Positions 25,540 through 34,859 are shown, numbered from the stretch's first letter. The stretch: 64,000 nucleotides of DNA from an uncultured Armatimonadota bacterium (GCA_903833215.1 CAILEM010000058.1:1-64000), one strand, 5' to 3'. The notes: generated from the letters alone by a model not told the origin. Translations and numbers: made by a program.

Positions 25540-26961
25540 ATGGCAAAGCTGCTTGGAATTGACGTTGGCACATCTGGCTGCAAAGTCCTCCTAATTGACG
25601 AAACGGGCAAGGTGCTCAAACAGGCTTCGGCGGAGTATCCCTTGAGCGTTCCCCGTCCTCTATGGTCTGAGCAGAACCCTGAGGACTGGTGGGCTGGTGT
25701 TCAGCAGTGTCTTGCCGAGATTAATGAACCTGCTATTGATGGGATCGGGGTTACCGGGCAAATGCACGGGGCGGTCTTGCTCGATGCGAATGACGAGGTA
25801 ATCCGTCCGGCGATCCTTTGGAACGATCAGCGGACTACAGCGGAGTGCCGAGAGATTGACGACGTGATCGGCGCCGATCAGGTGAAGGCGATCACGTGCA
25901 ACCCGCCACTAACGGGATTTCAAGCTCCCAAGTTGCTGTGGCTCCGAAACAATGAGCTGAGCAACTACCAGAAGGTTCATTCGCTTTTACTTCCCAAGGA
26001 CTACATTCGATTCAAGCTCACAGGGGTCAAAGCTACTGAGGTCAGCGACGCCAGCGGCACGGGCTTGTTCGATGTCCCTAAGCGGGCATGGTCTGAGTCG
26101 ATGATGAATCAGCTTGAGCTATCCGCCGATCTCTTTCCGCCAGCTTTCGAGTCGAGCGTCGTCACAGGTCACACGCAGAGTGGAGTTCCTGTGGTTGGAG
26201 GCGGAGGCGATCAGGCAGCCGGTGCTGTCGGTACCGGAGCGGTAGTGGGTGGCGTCATTAGCGTTAGCTTGGGCACGAGTGGAGTTGTGTTCACAGCGAT
26301 TGACTCTCCTAAGTACGATCCGAGTGGTGCCGCACATACGTTCTGCCACGCGAATGGGGCTTGGCACGCAATGGGTGTGATGCTCTCGTGTGGAGGAGCC
26401 CTTCGTTGGTATCGCGACACCTTGTGCGCAGGCATGAACTATGATGCGATCGGTTCGGAGGCAGAAAGCGTGCCCCCCGGTTGTGACGGCTTGACCTTTT
26501 TGCCCTACCTAACGGGAGAGCGATGTCCGCATAACGACCCGTTCGCGCGGGCTGCTTTTGCTGGGATGACACTGGGCCATAGCCACGCCCATCTAAGCCG
26601 AGCTGTTTTCGAGGGAGTTAGTTTCGGCCTACTCGACGGTATGGACCTGCTAAAAGGGCTTGGAGCCACCGCTGAAGAGATTCGGGTGACCAGTGGCGGT
26701 GCGAAAAGTGACCTTTGGCTGCAAATTCTCGCTGACTTATTCGGCAAAAAGTGTGTGACCTTAGAGTGTGATGAAGGTCCCGCCTATGGCGCCGCCATCT
26801 TGGCTGGAGTTGGAGTCGGAATATGGCCAGATGTCGAATCGGCATGTAAAGCCACGGTTAAGGTTCGACACAGTGTAAGTCCTTCAGGAGTTGATTACTT
26901 GCCGTCTTATCGGCGATATAGGGAATTTTATTCTCAAACCCGTGACTGGAACCGGCATTAA
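25540..26961 (+). CDS. xylB: Xylulokinase (FGGY family)
   Basis: The 473-residue FGGY kinase starts MAKLLGIDVGTSGCK, with the first phosphate loop, then GVTGQMHGAVLLD and RPAILWNDQRT, typical of xylulokinases. The catalytic Asp lies in GGGGDQAAGAVGTGAV. The second signature region is EGVSFGLLDGMDLLKGLG, followed by RVTSGGAKSDLWLQILAD. It phosphorylates D-xylulose to xylulose 5-phosphate for the pentose phosphate pathway. No isomerase or transporter is adjacent, so the rest of the pathway must lie elsewhere. The ATG at 25540 is preferred over the in-frame TTG two codons earlier. Confidence 0.92.
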   Translation: MAKLLGIDVGTSGCKVLLIDETGKVLKQASAEYPLSVPRPLWSEQNPEDWWAGVQQCLAEINEPAIDGIGVTGQMHGAVLLDANDEVIRPAILWNDQRTTAECREIDDVIGADQVKAITCNPPLTGFQAPKLLWLRNNELSNYQKVHSLLLPKDYIRFKLTGVKATEVSDASGTGLFDVPKRAWSESMMNQLELSADLFPPAFESSVVTGHTQSGVPVVGGGGDQAAGAVGTGAVVGGVISVSLGTSGVVFTAIDSPKYDPSGAAHTFCHANGAWHAMGVMLSCGGALRWYRDTLCAGMNYDAIGSEAESVPPGCDGLTFLPYLTGERCPHNDPFARAAFAGMTLGHSHAHLSRAVFEGVSFGLLDGMDLLKGLGATAEEIRVTSGGAKSDLWLQILADLFGKKCVTLECDEGPAYGAAILAGVGVGIWPDVESACKATVKVRHSVSPSGVDYLPSYRRYREFYSQTRDWNRH

Positions 26962-27064
26962 CATGCGATAATGGACAGCTTTGTGCCTCCATGGTCAATC
27001 CGCGAATGCGGAAAGAATCAGGTAGCATAAAGTCCAATTCTTTGGAGCACTGTCCAACAAAAAT

Positions 27065-28936
27065 ATGACGATCGACCAAAACCAGACGCCTGTGGGTGAG
27101 GAAGAAGCCCAGCAGTCTGCAACCGCGGCTGCCCAAGCGTCCGACCCATCCTCGGTGGCCGAAACTGCCACTGAGACACCAACTGCCGAGAGCAATACCG
27201 CTCCAGGTACTACTGATGCTGCGGAACCCGCCGCTGAAGTAGCTACCCCTGAAGCTGCCGTTGAGCCTGAAGCCCAGCCAGTACATGTTGCTGCTGCGGC
27301 GGAAGCTGCTCACGAGCCTGTGATTCAACAGGTTCAGGTATTTGCAGAACCGGCGCCTTCCGTTGAGCCCGAGACACTTGCAGAGCCCGCCGCCGAAGCC
27401 ACCATCCCTGTGGAAGCTGAAGCATCGCCCGCTCCTGCCCCGACTGAAGCCGAGGTGGTTGCAGTTGAGCCCGAGGTAGAGGCTGCTCCAGTAGTTGCCG
27501 CACCTGCTGCTCCTGTCGCTCCTGCTGCACCAGTCCCGTCAGAGGCACCTGCTAGAGATGTCAAAGCGGATGCTGACCTCTTCGAAGCTGCCATGCGTGG
27601 TGACTTTGGCGAGGATATGAATCCGACTGAAGGCGGCTTTAAGCGGCTGCAGAAGGGCGAACGAATCGAGGCGACCATTATTCAGGTTGATCGAGACAAG
27701 GTGTTCGTCGATTTGGGTACGAAGGCCGAAGGAATTGTTCCTCTTGGCGAGTTGAGCGACGAGAACCTTGAGACAGCAAAGGGTCGATTCAATGTCGGTG
27801 ACAAGATTAGCGTCATCGTCATCCGACCAGAAGGTGCTGAAGGTAACCCAATCGTTTCGAAGCGACGCGCAGAGTTTGAAGAAGCTTGGGATCGTATCGA
27901 AAACGCATTCAAGACCCAAGAAATGATCACGGCTCAGGTCGTAGATCGTGTCAAGGGTGGCTTGGTGGTTGATGTAGGCGTCCGAGGATTCGTTCCGGCG
28001 ACTCACGTCGGCTCTGGCAAACTCCGAAACATTGAGAAGTATGTTGGTCAGCCCCTCCAGCTCAAGGTGATCGAAATTGATCGCGAGCGAAAGAAGGTTG
28101 TGCTTTCGAATCGACAAGCCGAAGAGGAGCGAAGAGCTTCTGCCAAGGAGAACATCTTCACGGCGGTTAAGCCAGGCGATGCTCTCGATGGAACGGTTCG
28201 CCGACTTACAGACTACGGTGCATTCGTTGACTTGGGTGGCGTTGATGGTTTGCTGCACATCTCTGAAATGAGCTGGGCAAGAATCAATCACCCCAAGGAA
28301 ATGTTCAAAGAAGGCCAAAAGATCAAGGTCATGGTTCTTCGATTGGATGCTTCCGCAGGGAAGATTTCGTTGGGTCACAGGCAGGTTCTGCCAGATCCTT
28401 GGAATTTGATCAAGCAGAACTACACCGTCGGTCAGAAGCTAACCATCACAATTGGGCGAATCGTCCAGAGCGGTGCGTTTATCAAGCTTCCTGAAGGCGC
28501 TGAAGCATTTATGCCGGTCAGCGAAATGTCCTTCCGTCGCATCAAGCGACCACAGGATGTTGTTGAAGAGAATCAAGAAGTAGAAGCTCAAATCATTGAT
28601 CTGCGGCCTGACGAGCGACGAATGGTCCTCAGCATGCGCGCAATCGGTGGTGGCGGCGAACTTCGACCGGGCGCAGACCGCAGCGGCGGTGCTCCAGCTC
28701 CTAGCTATGACGATGAAATGCGTCGCGGTGGTGGAGATCGATCCGGCAAGAAGAAAGGCAAGAAGGGTGGTCGAGGTCGAGACGAATTCGAAGACTTCGA
28801 TGAAGTTGGCGGACGCCGCGGCTTCGCAACTGGTGGTGCAACCATCGGTGAGCGACTTGGAATGCTCAAGGGCTTCTTGGGTCGAGACGAAGACGAAGAA
28901 GAGACAGAGGAGAAGACAGAAGCAACCGAAGAGTAA
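27065..28936 (+). CDS. rpsA: 30S ribosomal protein S1-like protein with long acidic N-terminus
   Basis: The 623-residue protein has four S1 RNA-binding domains starting near residues 198 (GERIEATIIQVDRDKVFVDLG), 289 (ITAQVVDRVKGGLVVDVG), 369 (GDALDGTVRRLTDYGAFVDL) and 456 (KLTITIGRIVQSGAFIKL). They are preceded by about 190 residues rich in Ala, Pro, Glu and Val, not part of standard S1. A C-terminal tail of about 80 residues has a Lys/Gly-rich patch followed by a strongly acidic end. S1 recruits mRNA to the 30S subunit. Four domains suit a non-proteobacterial S1. The extra termini are probably disordered. Confidence 0.9.
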   Translation: MTIDQNQTPVGEEEAQQSATAAAQASDPSSVAETATETPTAESNTAPGTTDAAEPAAEVATPEAAVEPEAQPVHVAAAAEAAHEPVIQQVQVFAEPAPSVEPETLAEPAAEATIPVEAEASPAPAPTEAEVVAVEPEVEAAPVVAAPAAPVAPAAPVPSEAPARDVKADADLFEAAMRGDFGEDMNPTEGGFKRLQKGERIEATIIQVDRDKVFVDLGTKAEGIVPLGELSDENLETAKGRFNVGDKISVIVIRPEGAEGNPIVSKRRAEFEEAWDRIENAFKTQEMITAQVVDRVKGGLVVDVGVRGFVPATHVGSGKLRNIEKYVGQPLQLKVIEIDRERKKVVLSNRQAEEERRASAKENIFTAVKPGDALDGTVRRLTDYGAFVDLGGVDGLLHISEMSWARINHPKEMFKEGQKIKVMVLRLDASAGKISLGHRQVLPDPWNLIKQNYTVGQKLTITIGRIVQSGAFIKLPEGAEAFMPVSEMSFRRIKRPQDVVEENQEVEAQIIDLRPDERRMVLSMRAIGGGGELRPGADRSGGAPAPSYDDEMRRGGGDRSGKKKGKKGGRGRDEFEDFDEVGGRRGFATGGATIGERLGMLKGFLGRDEDEEETEEKTEATEE

Positions 28937-28959
28937 ATCTTTGCTTCTCACACTTCGAG

Positions 28960-28997
28960 AAGTGGTTGAATGGGACTCAGGTCCCGTTCAACCACTT
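28960..28997 (+). terminator. Terminator after the S1 gene
   Basis: A 17-bp stem (AAGTGGTTGAA...GGGAC with one T-G wobble) closes on a TCAG loop and is followed by TTCTGTTT. It lies 23 nt after the S1 stop and about 45 nt before the coaE start. Confidence 0.85.
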
Positions 28998-29042
28998 TTC
29001 TGTTTATATATGTCGCATGTCCTTCTCAGGTAGTGTCCAGAC

Positions 29043-29585
29043 GTGTCGATCGCAATAACTGGCGGGATTGGGGAAGGGAAGTCCACTGTCCTCGCCCATA
29101 TCGCAAGTTTCGGATTTCGAACCGCATCTGCGGATTCGGTTGCGCGTGAGATCTTCTCGCAACCCGCAATCAACGAGTCACTGGCGCGATTGGTCGGGGT
29201 TTCAGGGCCAATCTCGTCTCAGAACCTACGGGCCGCGATTGTTCAAAGCCCTGGGATTCGTCGTGCGGTGAACAGAATCATGCATCCTGCTGTTATGGAG
29301 GCCATCCGGCAGTCCGGGGCTGAATTTGTGGAGGTCCCGCTTTTGGTCGAGGCTTGCCTCCAAGGCAGGTTTGCGTCGATTTGGGTTGTTACATGCGGCC
29401 CAGAGGCGCAAGTGGAGCGTCTGAGGGCCAGATATGGCCCCAATGTCGATGTCAGAATGGTGTTGAATACCCAATTGCCAACATCATCGAAAATTCCGTT
29501 TGCGGATGAAGTAATTCGAACGAATTGTTCAGATGAAGCCGTCAGGCGGGATATATCTATGGCTCTCGCACGCAGATTCGAATGA
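29043..29585 (+). CDS. coaE: Dephospho-CoA kinase
   Basis: The 180-residue P-loop kinase starts SIAITGGIGEGKSTVLAHIA. It shows the CoaE features ADSVAREIF after the P-loop, the RIMHPAVMEAI helix, and VEVPLLVEACLQGRFASIWVV. It catalyses the last step of coenzyme A synthesis, phosphorylating the 3' hydroxyl of dephospho-CoA. It begins with GTG. The LID region (RARYG) is shorter than in E. coli CoaE. It stands alone after the S1 terminator. Confidence 0.92.
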   Translation: MSIAITGGIGEGKSTVLAHIASFGFRTASADSVAREIFSQPAINESLARLVGVSGPISSQNLRAAIVQSPGIRRAVNRIMHPAVMEAIRQSGAEFVEVPLLVEACLQGRFASIWVVTCGPEAQVERLRARYGPNVDVRMVLNTQLPTSSKIPFADEVIRTNCSDEAVRRDISMALARRFE

Positions 29586-29591
29586 GGTTGA

Positions 29592-29620
29592 TTGCATCGA
29601 TTGAATGATCGTGCTATACT
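29592..29620 (+). promoter_or_regulatory. Strong sigma70-type promoter
   Basis: TTGCAT (29592-29597) and TATACT (29615-29620) are separated by 17 bp, close to the consensus. Transcription would begin near 29627, giving a leader of about 210 nt before the GTG at 29841. Confidence 0.7.
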
Positions 29621-29632
29621 CCACCCGATCTG

Positions 29633-29801
29633 CCTGCCCGGCGTATCACTTTGATTAGGGATAAATGCCGGTGGGGCCAAGGATTGGAAGGTTGTTTGAT
29701 CGGAGCGAAGTTACCAGCCGAGGCTATATGTCTGTGAGAGAGACGAGTGGACCCGGACAGGGGTGGTTTTCTGAAGCGCGTACGAATAACCGACGGGCAG
29801 G
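29633..29801 (+). ncRNA. Candidate structured leader RNA, class unknown
   Basis: CCTGCCCG (29633-29640) pairs perfectly with CGGGCAGG (29794-29801), and a further CG/CG pair lies one G-A mismatch inward. Smaller hairpins lie within: CCAA-GGA-TTGG, GTCT-GTGAGAG-AGAC and ACCC-GGACAG-GGGT. The element sits between a strong promoter and an exported-protein gene. It does not match the conserved segments of the riboswitch classes I can recall. It overlaps a possible 58-codon reading frame, so the pairing may be accidental. Confidence 0.35.
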
Positions 29802-29841
29802 GCGCCCAAAGCGAATGAGGATTAAGGAGGACGCGTCATAG
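29665..29841 (+). CDS. Possible 58-residue leader ORF coupled to the next gene
   Basis: An ATG at 29665, with AGGG 4-5 nt upstream, opens a frame of 58 codons. Its TAG shares its last base with the GTG of the next gene (TAGTG), a typical translational-coupling junction. The product (MPVGPRIGRLFDRSEVTSRG at the start) is basic, Arg/Gly-rich and lacks a signal peptide or known domain. A frame of this length can arise by chance, so the coupling junction is the main support. It competes with the structured-RNA reading of the same leader. Confidence 0.35.
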   Translation: MPVGPRIGRLFDRSEVTSRGYMSVRETSGPGQGWFSEARTNNRRAGRPKRMRIKEDAS

Positions 29842-31874
29842 TGAGGCGGTTCATCACATCGTTACCCGGAAAGGTCATCGGTCAGGTCGTAATAACGGCA
29901 CTGATATTGCCATCCATCACCCTGGCTCTATTCGCGAGGGCGAGCGCGCAGATCGCTACGCTTCCGAGTTGGGCCGTTACTGAGTTTGTCAACAGGAAGT
30001 CTCCAGGGACTACTTTTGGCTTGAAAGCATCCGAAGTGTTTGCCAGCGAGCTTGGCAAGACTGGCGATATTGACGTCGTTGCTGCCGACAGCGTCAAGCG
30101 AGCCATCGAAAACCTCGGTATTGCCACACCACCCGACAGCCTAGTGAACTTGCTTCGCTTGGCTCAAGAAGTTCATTGCACTTCTATCGTCCGTGGCGAA
30201 TTGGTGGACTACAAGGTCCTTCAAGTAGCTGGCGGTCGACAGGCTGCGGTTGCAATGAAAATTGAAGTTTTCGACGTTGCGTCTGGTCTCACCGTTAACG
30301 GTGCTGCAGTACGTGGCGTTTCATCCATTCGTGCAGGCAGCGTTACTGACGATACGCTGATCAACGACGCGATTGGTCAGGCGGCTGGTACATCCATTCG
30401 CCAGATCCAAATGCACAAGCTGCCGGTCGGCACAGTCCTTAACACTCAGGCCAACAAGGTCTTGATTAACAAGGGTGCTCGTGCAGGCTTTGCAGCAGGC
30501 CAGGAGCTTATTGTAAGCCGGGGCCGAGATCAGGTCGCCACCGCGAAAGTAGTGGAAGTTGAGCCTGACAGTGCGTACATCTTCGCAAGCAATGTTGACC
30601 GCGGTATCAAGCCCGGTGACAAGGTTCGCGTTGTTTACAAAGTTCCCGACATCGAAATGGATCCTAATGCTGGAACCCATATTCGATCCGTTCGAAACAC
30701 AGCGTTCCCATCCGGGCTCGTCTCTGTAGCGCTTGTCCTCGGATTGGTTGCTGCCCTCGTTGGCGCAGGTAATGGCGGAAGCCAGGATACCGTGTCAAAC
30801 GTCGAAGCTCGACCGTTGATGTATCTGAACTCGGTCCCTGCGGTTCTGATTACTTGGAGTCCAAATGCATTCGCAGGCGGAACTTCACAACGAGCTGCTT
30901 GGCAGATTTGGCGACATGACGTCCTCGACACGCCTGTTGGCGTAGCATCTGGTCTCGTCCAGGATTATGTTGATCAGGTAGGAACGGGCACGGCGGCTGG
31001 AGTTCTTCAGTACGCGCAGTTCACTGCTAACCAGGCTGGTTACAACCAGGTTTGCAACTACTCTTCGGCATGGGATACGACCAACACCAACGCAATTCCA
31101 AGCATCGTTGTTGGCACGCAGTACATGTACCAAGTTCAGGAAGTCTACGACCTGCTGTCGATTGATCTTCCAAACGGCGGAACAGGCGGTAGCGGATCTG
31201 GAAGCGGAACTGGAACAGGTACCACTGGTACCGGGACTGGAACGACAGGCACTGGAACTGGATCGACCGGTTCGACAGGTACTACAGGTTCTACTGGAAC
31301 TACGGGTTCCACCGGCTCAACCGGCTCGACTGGTTCGACTGGTTCGACTGGATCAACCGGTTCAACAGGAAGCACGGGTAGCGGCGGTCAGCTTTGCTAC
31401 TTCTTGACTTCCAAGGTCACGGCGATTGGTCTTGCGACTCCAATTAATGTTCCAACTCCGGTTTCCCCGGCAGAAGGACAGTCTTTGGGTCAAGCGACTC
31501 CGTTCTCTTGGAGCTCCGTCCAAGGTCCAACTTCGAAGATCTCTTGCGAGTACGTTCTAGAGCTTTCCACATCGCTTACATTTAATCGTGGAACCTATGT
31601 TCAGGTCGCACGCTTCTCGAACAACCTCGCTGGAACGGTCACGACACCGGGTGCGGGTATCAATCCCTTGTCGTTCTTCCCGAATGCGACCTCGGTTACT
31701 CCAATCTATTGGAGAGTTGGCGCTCGCAACCTCGCGGACGTACCTGGACCTGCTAAGGACTCGTTGACTGGCGAAAGATATATCTTCTGCCCGCCACGTA
31801 GCTTCAAGTTCACTGGTACGCCTCCTCCTCCGCCAAAGACTCATCATCGTCATATCGGCAAAGGTGGAATCTAA
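29841..31874 (+). CDS. Exported CsgG/FlgT-like protein with Thr-Gly-Ser repeat
   Basis: The 677-residue protein has a signal sequence (about residues 1-38, VVITALILPSITLALF). A domain of about 150 residues resembles the CsgG/TolB-like secretion-assembly fold (WAVTEFVNRKS, VVAADSVKRAIENLGI, CTSIVRGELVDYKV). Next comes a FlgT C-terminal-like beta domain (VLINKGARAGFAAGQELIV, GIKPGDKVRVVYKV). A hydrophobic helix near 292-310 follows, then a fibronectin-like section, a long Thr-Gly-Ser repeat (446-516) and a C-terminal beta domain ending in Pro- and His-rich residues. It is probably an envelope protein. The GTG start has AAGGAGG upstream. The combination is not one I recognise. Confidence 0.75.
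   Translation: MRRFITSLPGKVIGQVVITALILPSITLALFARASAQIATLPSWAVTEFVNRKSPGTTFGLKASEVFASELGKTGDIDVVAADSVKRAIENLGIATPPDSLVNLLRLAQEVHCTSIVRGELVDYKVLQVAGGRQAAVAMKIEVFDVASGLTVNGAAVRGVSSIRAGSVTDDTLINDAIGQAAGTSIRQIQMHKLPVGTVLNTQANKVLINKGARAGFAAGQELIVSRGRDQVATAKVVEVEPDSAYIFASNVDRGIKPGDKVRVVYKVPDIEMDPNAGTHIRSVRNTAFPSGLVSVALVLGLVAALVGAGNGGSQDTVSNVEARPLMYLNSVPAVLITWSPNAFAGGTSQRAAWQIWRHDVLDTPVGVASGLVQDYVDQVGTGTAAGVLQYAQFTANQAGYNQVCNYSSAWDTTNTNAIPSIVVGTQYMYQVQEVYDLLSIDLPNGGTGGSGSGSGTGTGTTGTGTGTTGTGTGSTGSTGTTGSTGTTGSTGSTGSTGSTGSTGSTGSTGSTGSGGQLCYFLTSKVTAIGLATPINVPTPVSPAEGQSLGQATPFSWSSVQGPTSKISCEYVLELSTSLTFNRGTYVQVARFSNNLAGTVTTPGAGINPLSFFPNATSVTPIYWRVGARNLADVPGPAKDSLTGERYIFCPPRSFKFTGTPPPPPKTHHRHIGKGGI
31176..31388 (+). 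repeat. Thr-Gly-Ser coding repeat
   Basis: About 71 codons encode GTG, TTG and STG units in varying order with different synonymous codons. The variable codon use suggests the protein repeat is selected rather than freshly expanded DNA. It likely makes a long flexible linker, and Ser/Thr could carry O-glycans. Confidence 0.85.
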
Positions 31875-31901
31875 AAACAAAACTGCGACCTAAATGGAAG
31901 C

Positions 31902-31931
31902 CTGCCCCCGTCTAATACAAGCCGGGGGCAG
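31902..31931 (+). terminator. Hairpin between the first two surface-protein genes
   Basis: CTGCCCCCG pairs with CGGGGGCAG around a 12-nt loop, 27 nt after the upstream stop. The T-run is short (TTTCTCCC), so it may terminate only part of the transcripts and set the ratio of the two products. Confidence 0.55.
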
Positions 31932-31958
31932 TTTCTCCCAAAAACCGAAGGAATAACG

Positions 31959-34859
31959 ATGAACCGCAATCTCTTAAAGGCGCTCCTACTATCCGCTGTT
32001 GCCGGTGGTTTCGCGGCAACTGGCGCGGCACAGAAGAACCCGCTAATTTTTCCGCCACCCACCCAGCAAAATCAGGACTGGGTTCTCGTCTGTCTAGACC
32101 CGAAGTCAACCACAAGCCCATATTCCACGGACTACGGTCTTGAGTATCAATACAACGCGCTTTTTGGCGCAGTCATGGGTGTTAGTGGCACTGTCAGATA
32201 TGACTTCTGCTATCCAGCCGTTGTAACGATGCAAATGTCTGGTCGACTTGGTTTCTTCCAAGGCGCAGATCAGAACGCAGCTTTGCCGAACGGTGGTTCT
32301 ACACAAGATAATCTCGCTGGGACACCCATCGATGATGCACTTGGTCTCACTTGGGGAACCTATACCGGCGTCAGCGGCAACTGTGCTGTCGCAAAACTTC
32401 AAGTTGGAACTGCAACCACTGCCGCAAAAGGCGCAAACTATTTTGGTCAAGGCGGACTTGACACTGCATATTGGGGTGCCAGCGACAGATACTTCATCGG
32501 TGAGTGCACTGAATCCAATTTTAGAATGCAGCTTCGAGTCGACGTAATCGGTGACGCTGCTCGCTGTCAATGGACTTTAACCAATACACAGGCGACTGCG
32601 GCTACTGTAGGTCTGTGGTTTGGTCAGTGGGTCTATATGTTTGGTCCTCAAGGACCTCACTCCGCCGACTATGTCACAGCACCAGGCATCAAGCCACTTA
32701 GCACGGACACGCGATTTGTGCGAAACGCAAATGCGGCGGCTACAAATCCGGCTGAGCTGGAAATGCCACCTTATATGAATTTTGGGATGTATCAGTCTTG
32801 GGCTCACGGGCTCCAAGTTGTTTTGCAACCTAATTCCCAGATTCCTGACCAGACAACTTGCGACGGAATCGACATTGGTAAGAATGGCCGACTGATCGGT
32901 GATCCGACCGCCAGTGACGGTGCAATGCAAGACGTATTGATGCCAGATACCTTCTTTGACAACATGCACTACGAAACGACCGGTGGAGAGATTACTGCTT
33001 CAACCGCGTACGTTCAAAAGTGGAATGCAACTCCCGTTGGTCCTGCTGGTGGTGGAGCTGATAGCAGAACCATCGTTGCTTACTATCGAACTACCTGGGG
33101 TAAGTCGGATTACGCAAAACCATACTCTGTCGTCCTTGATGGTCCACAGGTTATCTCCACAACTCCTGGTAATCCAGCAAGCTTCCAGAATGCACCGTTC
33201 TTTTTGACGGTCGACATTGATGACACACGCGGCTTTACAAATAACGACAAGTCGTTTGCTTTGCAGGACATTGAAGTTGATCTGGATCTTCCGCCTGGAA
33301 TGACGGATGCAAGCAATCCTCTGAGCAATCACATGGTTCAGTATTTGAACTCTGTGCAGCCTCAGACTGTTGGAAAGGTGACATTCAAGGTTGCCGTCGA
33401 CCCGACAGTCTTTGGAACTCAGCAGTACACCGTAACAGTCAAGCCAAATCCTGGACAAGTGAAAACGATTCAGGGATCGGTTGTTGTTGCCTCGCAACCC
33501 TACCTTCAGTTGTCGGGTACCGCAAACTTGGTTACTGCTCCTTGGCAGTTCGGTTCTACAGACTGGGCAACAATCGTTGGTGCCAATACGAACCTGGTGC
33601 TTGACCAAGACTTCCAGGTATTCGGCTGGGATGCTCAGGCCCAGTCGTACATTCTGCAAACGGGTCCACAAAGAGGCTTCGGTTCGTTCATTGTTTCGAA
33701 TCAGAATGTAGGGTACGTTCCTCTCGGTGGTAATCCTCAGCAGCCAGCAGACTTGCAGACGGGCTCACCAAACATCATCATTCAGCCAGGCTGGAACCTT
33801 ATCGCGAATCCGTATAACTATGCGATTTCGCTTGGTCAGCTAGTTGGAGTTCCGATGGCGGATAACCAGAACTCCTACACGTTCACTGAGTTGGTCAACA
33901 ACAACGTCCTGAACGGCTTCCTTGCCTATTGGGATCCTCAGACTCAAGGATACGGATATACAACGAGCTACTCTGACCCTATCCAACCCAATACGGGCTA
34001 TTGGATCTTCGTCGAGAGCAGCCAACCGGTTGTCATCTCGTTCCCACCAGTCTTCCAGCCGTTCATTCCAAACCTCGTTGACGGACACCATACTCCGGTC
34101 AAGAAGATTACTGAAAAGCTGGCGAAAGGTGCGGCTCCAATCTGGTCGCTGCAACTCTCCGCTCGGTCTAATGGAGTGGTTGATGCTTCGACTTCTATCG
34201 GACAGACGACAACTCCGCAGCTAGCTGCGTCGTTCAAGCGATACAAGGCTCCCACCGCTCCCGTGAAGAACGCAGTTCGAAGTTCGATCTTTGTTCCTGA
34301 TGGAAAGAAGCCAGCGTTCCTGTCTCAAGCCCTCGTACCACAGTCGGTCACAACTCAAACGTGGACATGGCAGGTCTACACCCAGAATGCTGGGCAGGTG
34401 ACCCTGACTTGGCCAAATATGAGCACACTGCCAAGCAACGTAACAGTGAAGCTGGTTGATCCTCACACAGGCGCATCAAGGCTCCTTCGTCAAACTCCAA
34501 GCGTCACCTTTAACGGTGGTGCACAAAGCACGAAGACATATAACCTAGTTGTTACGACTGGACCAGCTCTGCCTGTCATCCAAAGCGTAACGGGTTCGGT
34601 ATCCAAGACGTCCGGCACGTTTGCCTACAACCTCTCGGTAAATGCGACGTCGACAGTTACGGTTACACAAAACAACCAGGTCATCGCAACGTTGGTTAAC
34701 AACCGAGCGGACAAATCTGGCATCTCCCAGGCTAAGTGGGACTTGCTCGATGCGGCGAACCGACCGGTTAAGAACGGCACCTATCAGGTGGTCGTATCAG
34801 CGACACCTTCCGGTGGCGCAACGGCGACTAAGTCGCTAACAATTACCGTCAGACGGTAA
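31959..34859 (+). CDS. Large exported surface protein with FlgD-like C-terminus
   Basis: This 966-residue protein has a signal peptide (NLLKALLLSAVAGGFAATGAAQ), then a long Thr/Gln/Asn-rich beta-type region. Around residues 610-690 is a GWNLIANPYNY segment followed by GYWIFVESSQPV, a motif often seen in bacterial surface-layer or cell-surface proteins. The last 80 residues resemble the FlgD Ig-like domain (VTVTQNNQVIATLVNN, KNGTYQVVVSATPSGG). The N-terminal third has several Cys, probably disulfide-bonded. AAGGA precedes the ATG by 6 nt. I cannot assign a function, and a surface or matrix role is inferred. A terminator follows. Confidence 0.75.
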   Translation: MNRNLLKALLLSAVAGGFAATGAAQKNPLIFPPPTQQNQDWVLVCLDPKSTTSPYSTDYGLEYQYNALFGAVMGVSGTVRYDFCYPAVVTMQMSGRLGFFQGADQNAALPNGGSTQDNLAGTPIDDALGLTWGTYTGVSGNCAVAKLQVGTATTAAKGANYFGQGGLDTAYWGASDRYFIGECTESNFRMQLRVDVIGDAARCQWTLTNTQATAATVGLWFGQWVYMFGPQGPHSADYVTAPGIKPLSTDTRFVRNANAAATNPAELEMPPYMNFGMYQSWAHGLQVVLQPNSQIPDQTTCDGIDIGKNGRLIGDPTASDGAMQDVLMPDTFFDNMHYETTGGEITASTAYVQKWNATPVGPAGGGADSRTIVAYYRTTWGKSDYAKPYSVVLDGPQVISTTPGNPASFQNAPFFLTVDIDDTRGFTNNDKSFALQDIEVDLDLPPGMTDASNPLSNHMVQYLNSVQPQTVGKVTFKVAVDPTVFGTQQYTVTVKPNPGQVKTIQGSVVVASQPYLQLSGTANLVTAPWQFGSTDWATIVGANTNLVLDQDFQVFGWDAQAQSYILQTGPQRGFGSFIVSNQNVGYVPLGGNPQQPADLQTGSPNIIIQPGWNLIANPYNYAISLGQLVGVPMADNQNSYTFTELVNNNVLNGFLAYWDPQTQGYGYTTSYSDPIQPNTGYWIFVESSQPVVISFPPVFQPFIPNLVDGHHTPVKKITEKLAKGAAPIWSLQLSARSNGVVDASTSIGQTTTPQLAASFKRYKAPTAPVKNAVRSSIFVPDGKKPAFLSQALVPQSVTTQTWTWQVYTQNAGQVTLTWPNMSTLPSNVTVKLVDPHTGASRLLRQTPSVTFNGGAQSTKTYNLVVTTGPALPVIQSVTGSVSKTSGTFAYNLSVNATSTVTVTQNNQVIATLVNNRADKSGISQAKWDLLDAANRPVKNGTYQVVVSATPSGGATATKSLTITVRR

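Noticed and set aside
29627-29840. Leader as a c-di-GMP (GEMM), cobalamin or TPP riboswitch
   Set aside because: None of the conserved sequence blocks of these classes was found. Only an unclassified fold remains possible.
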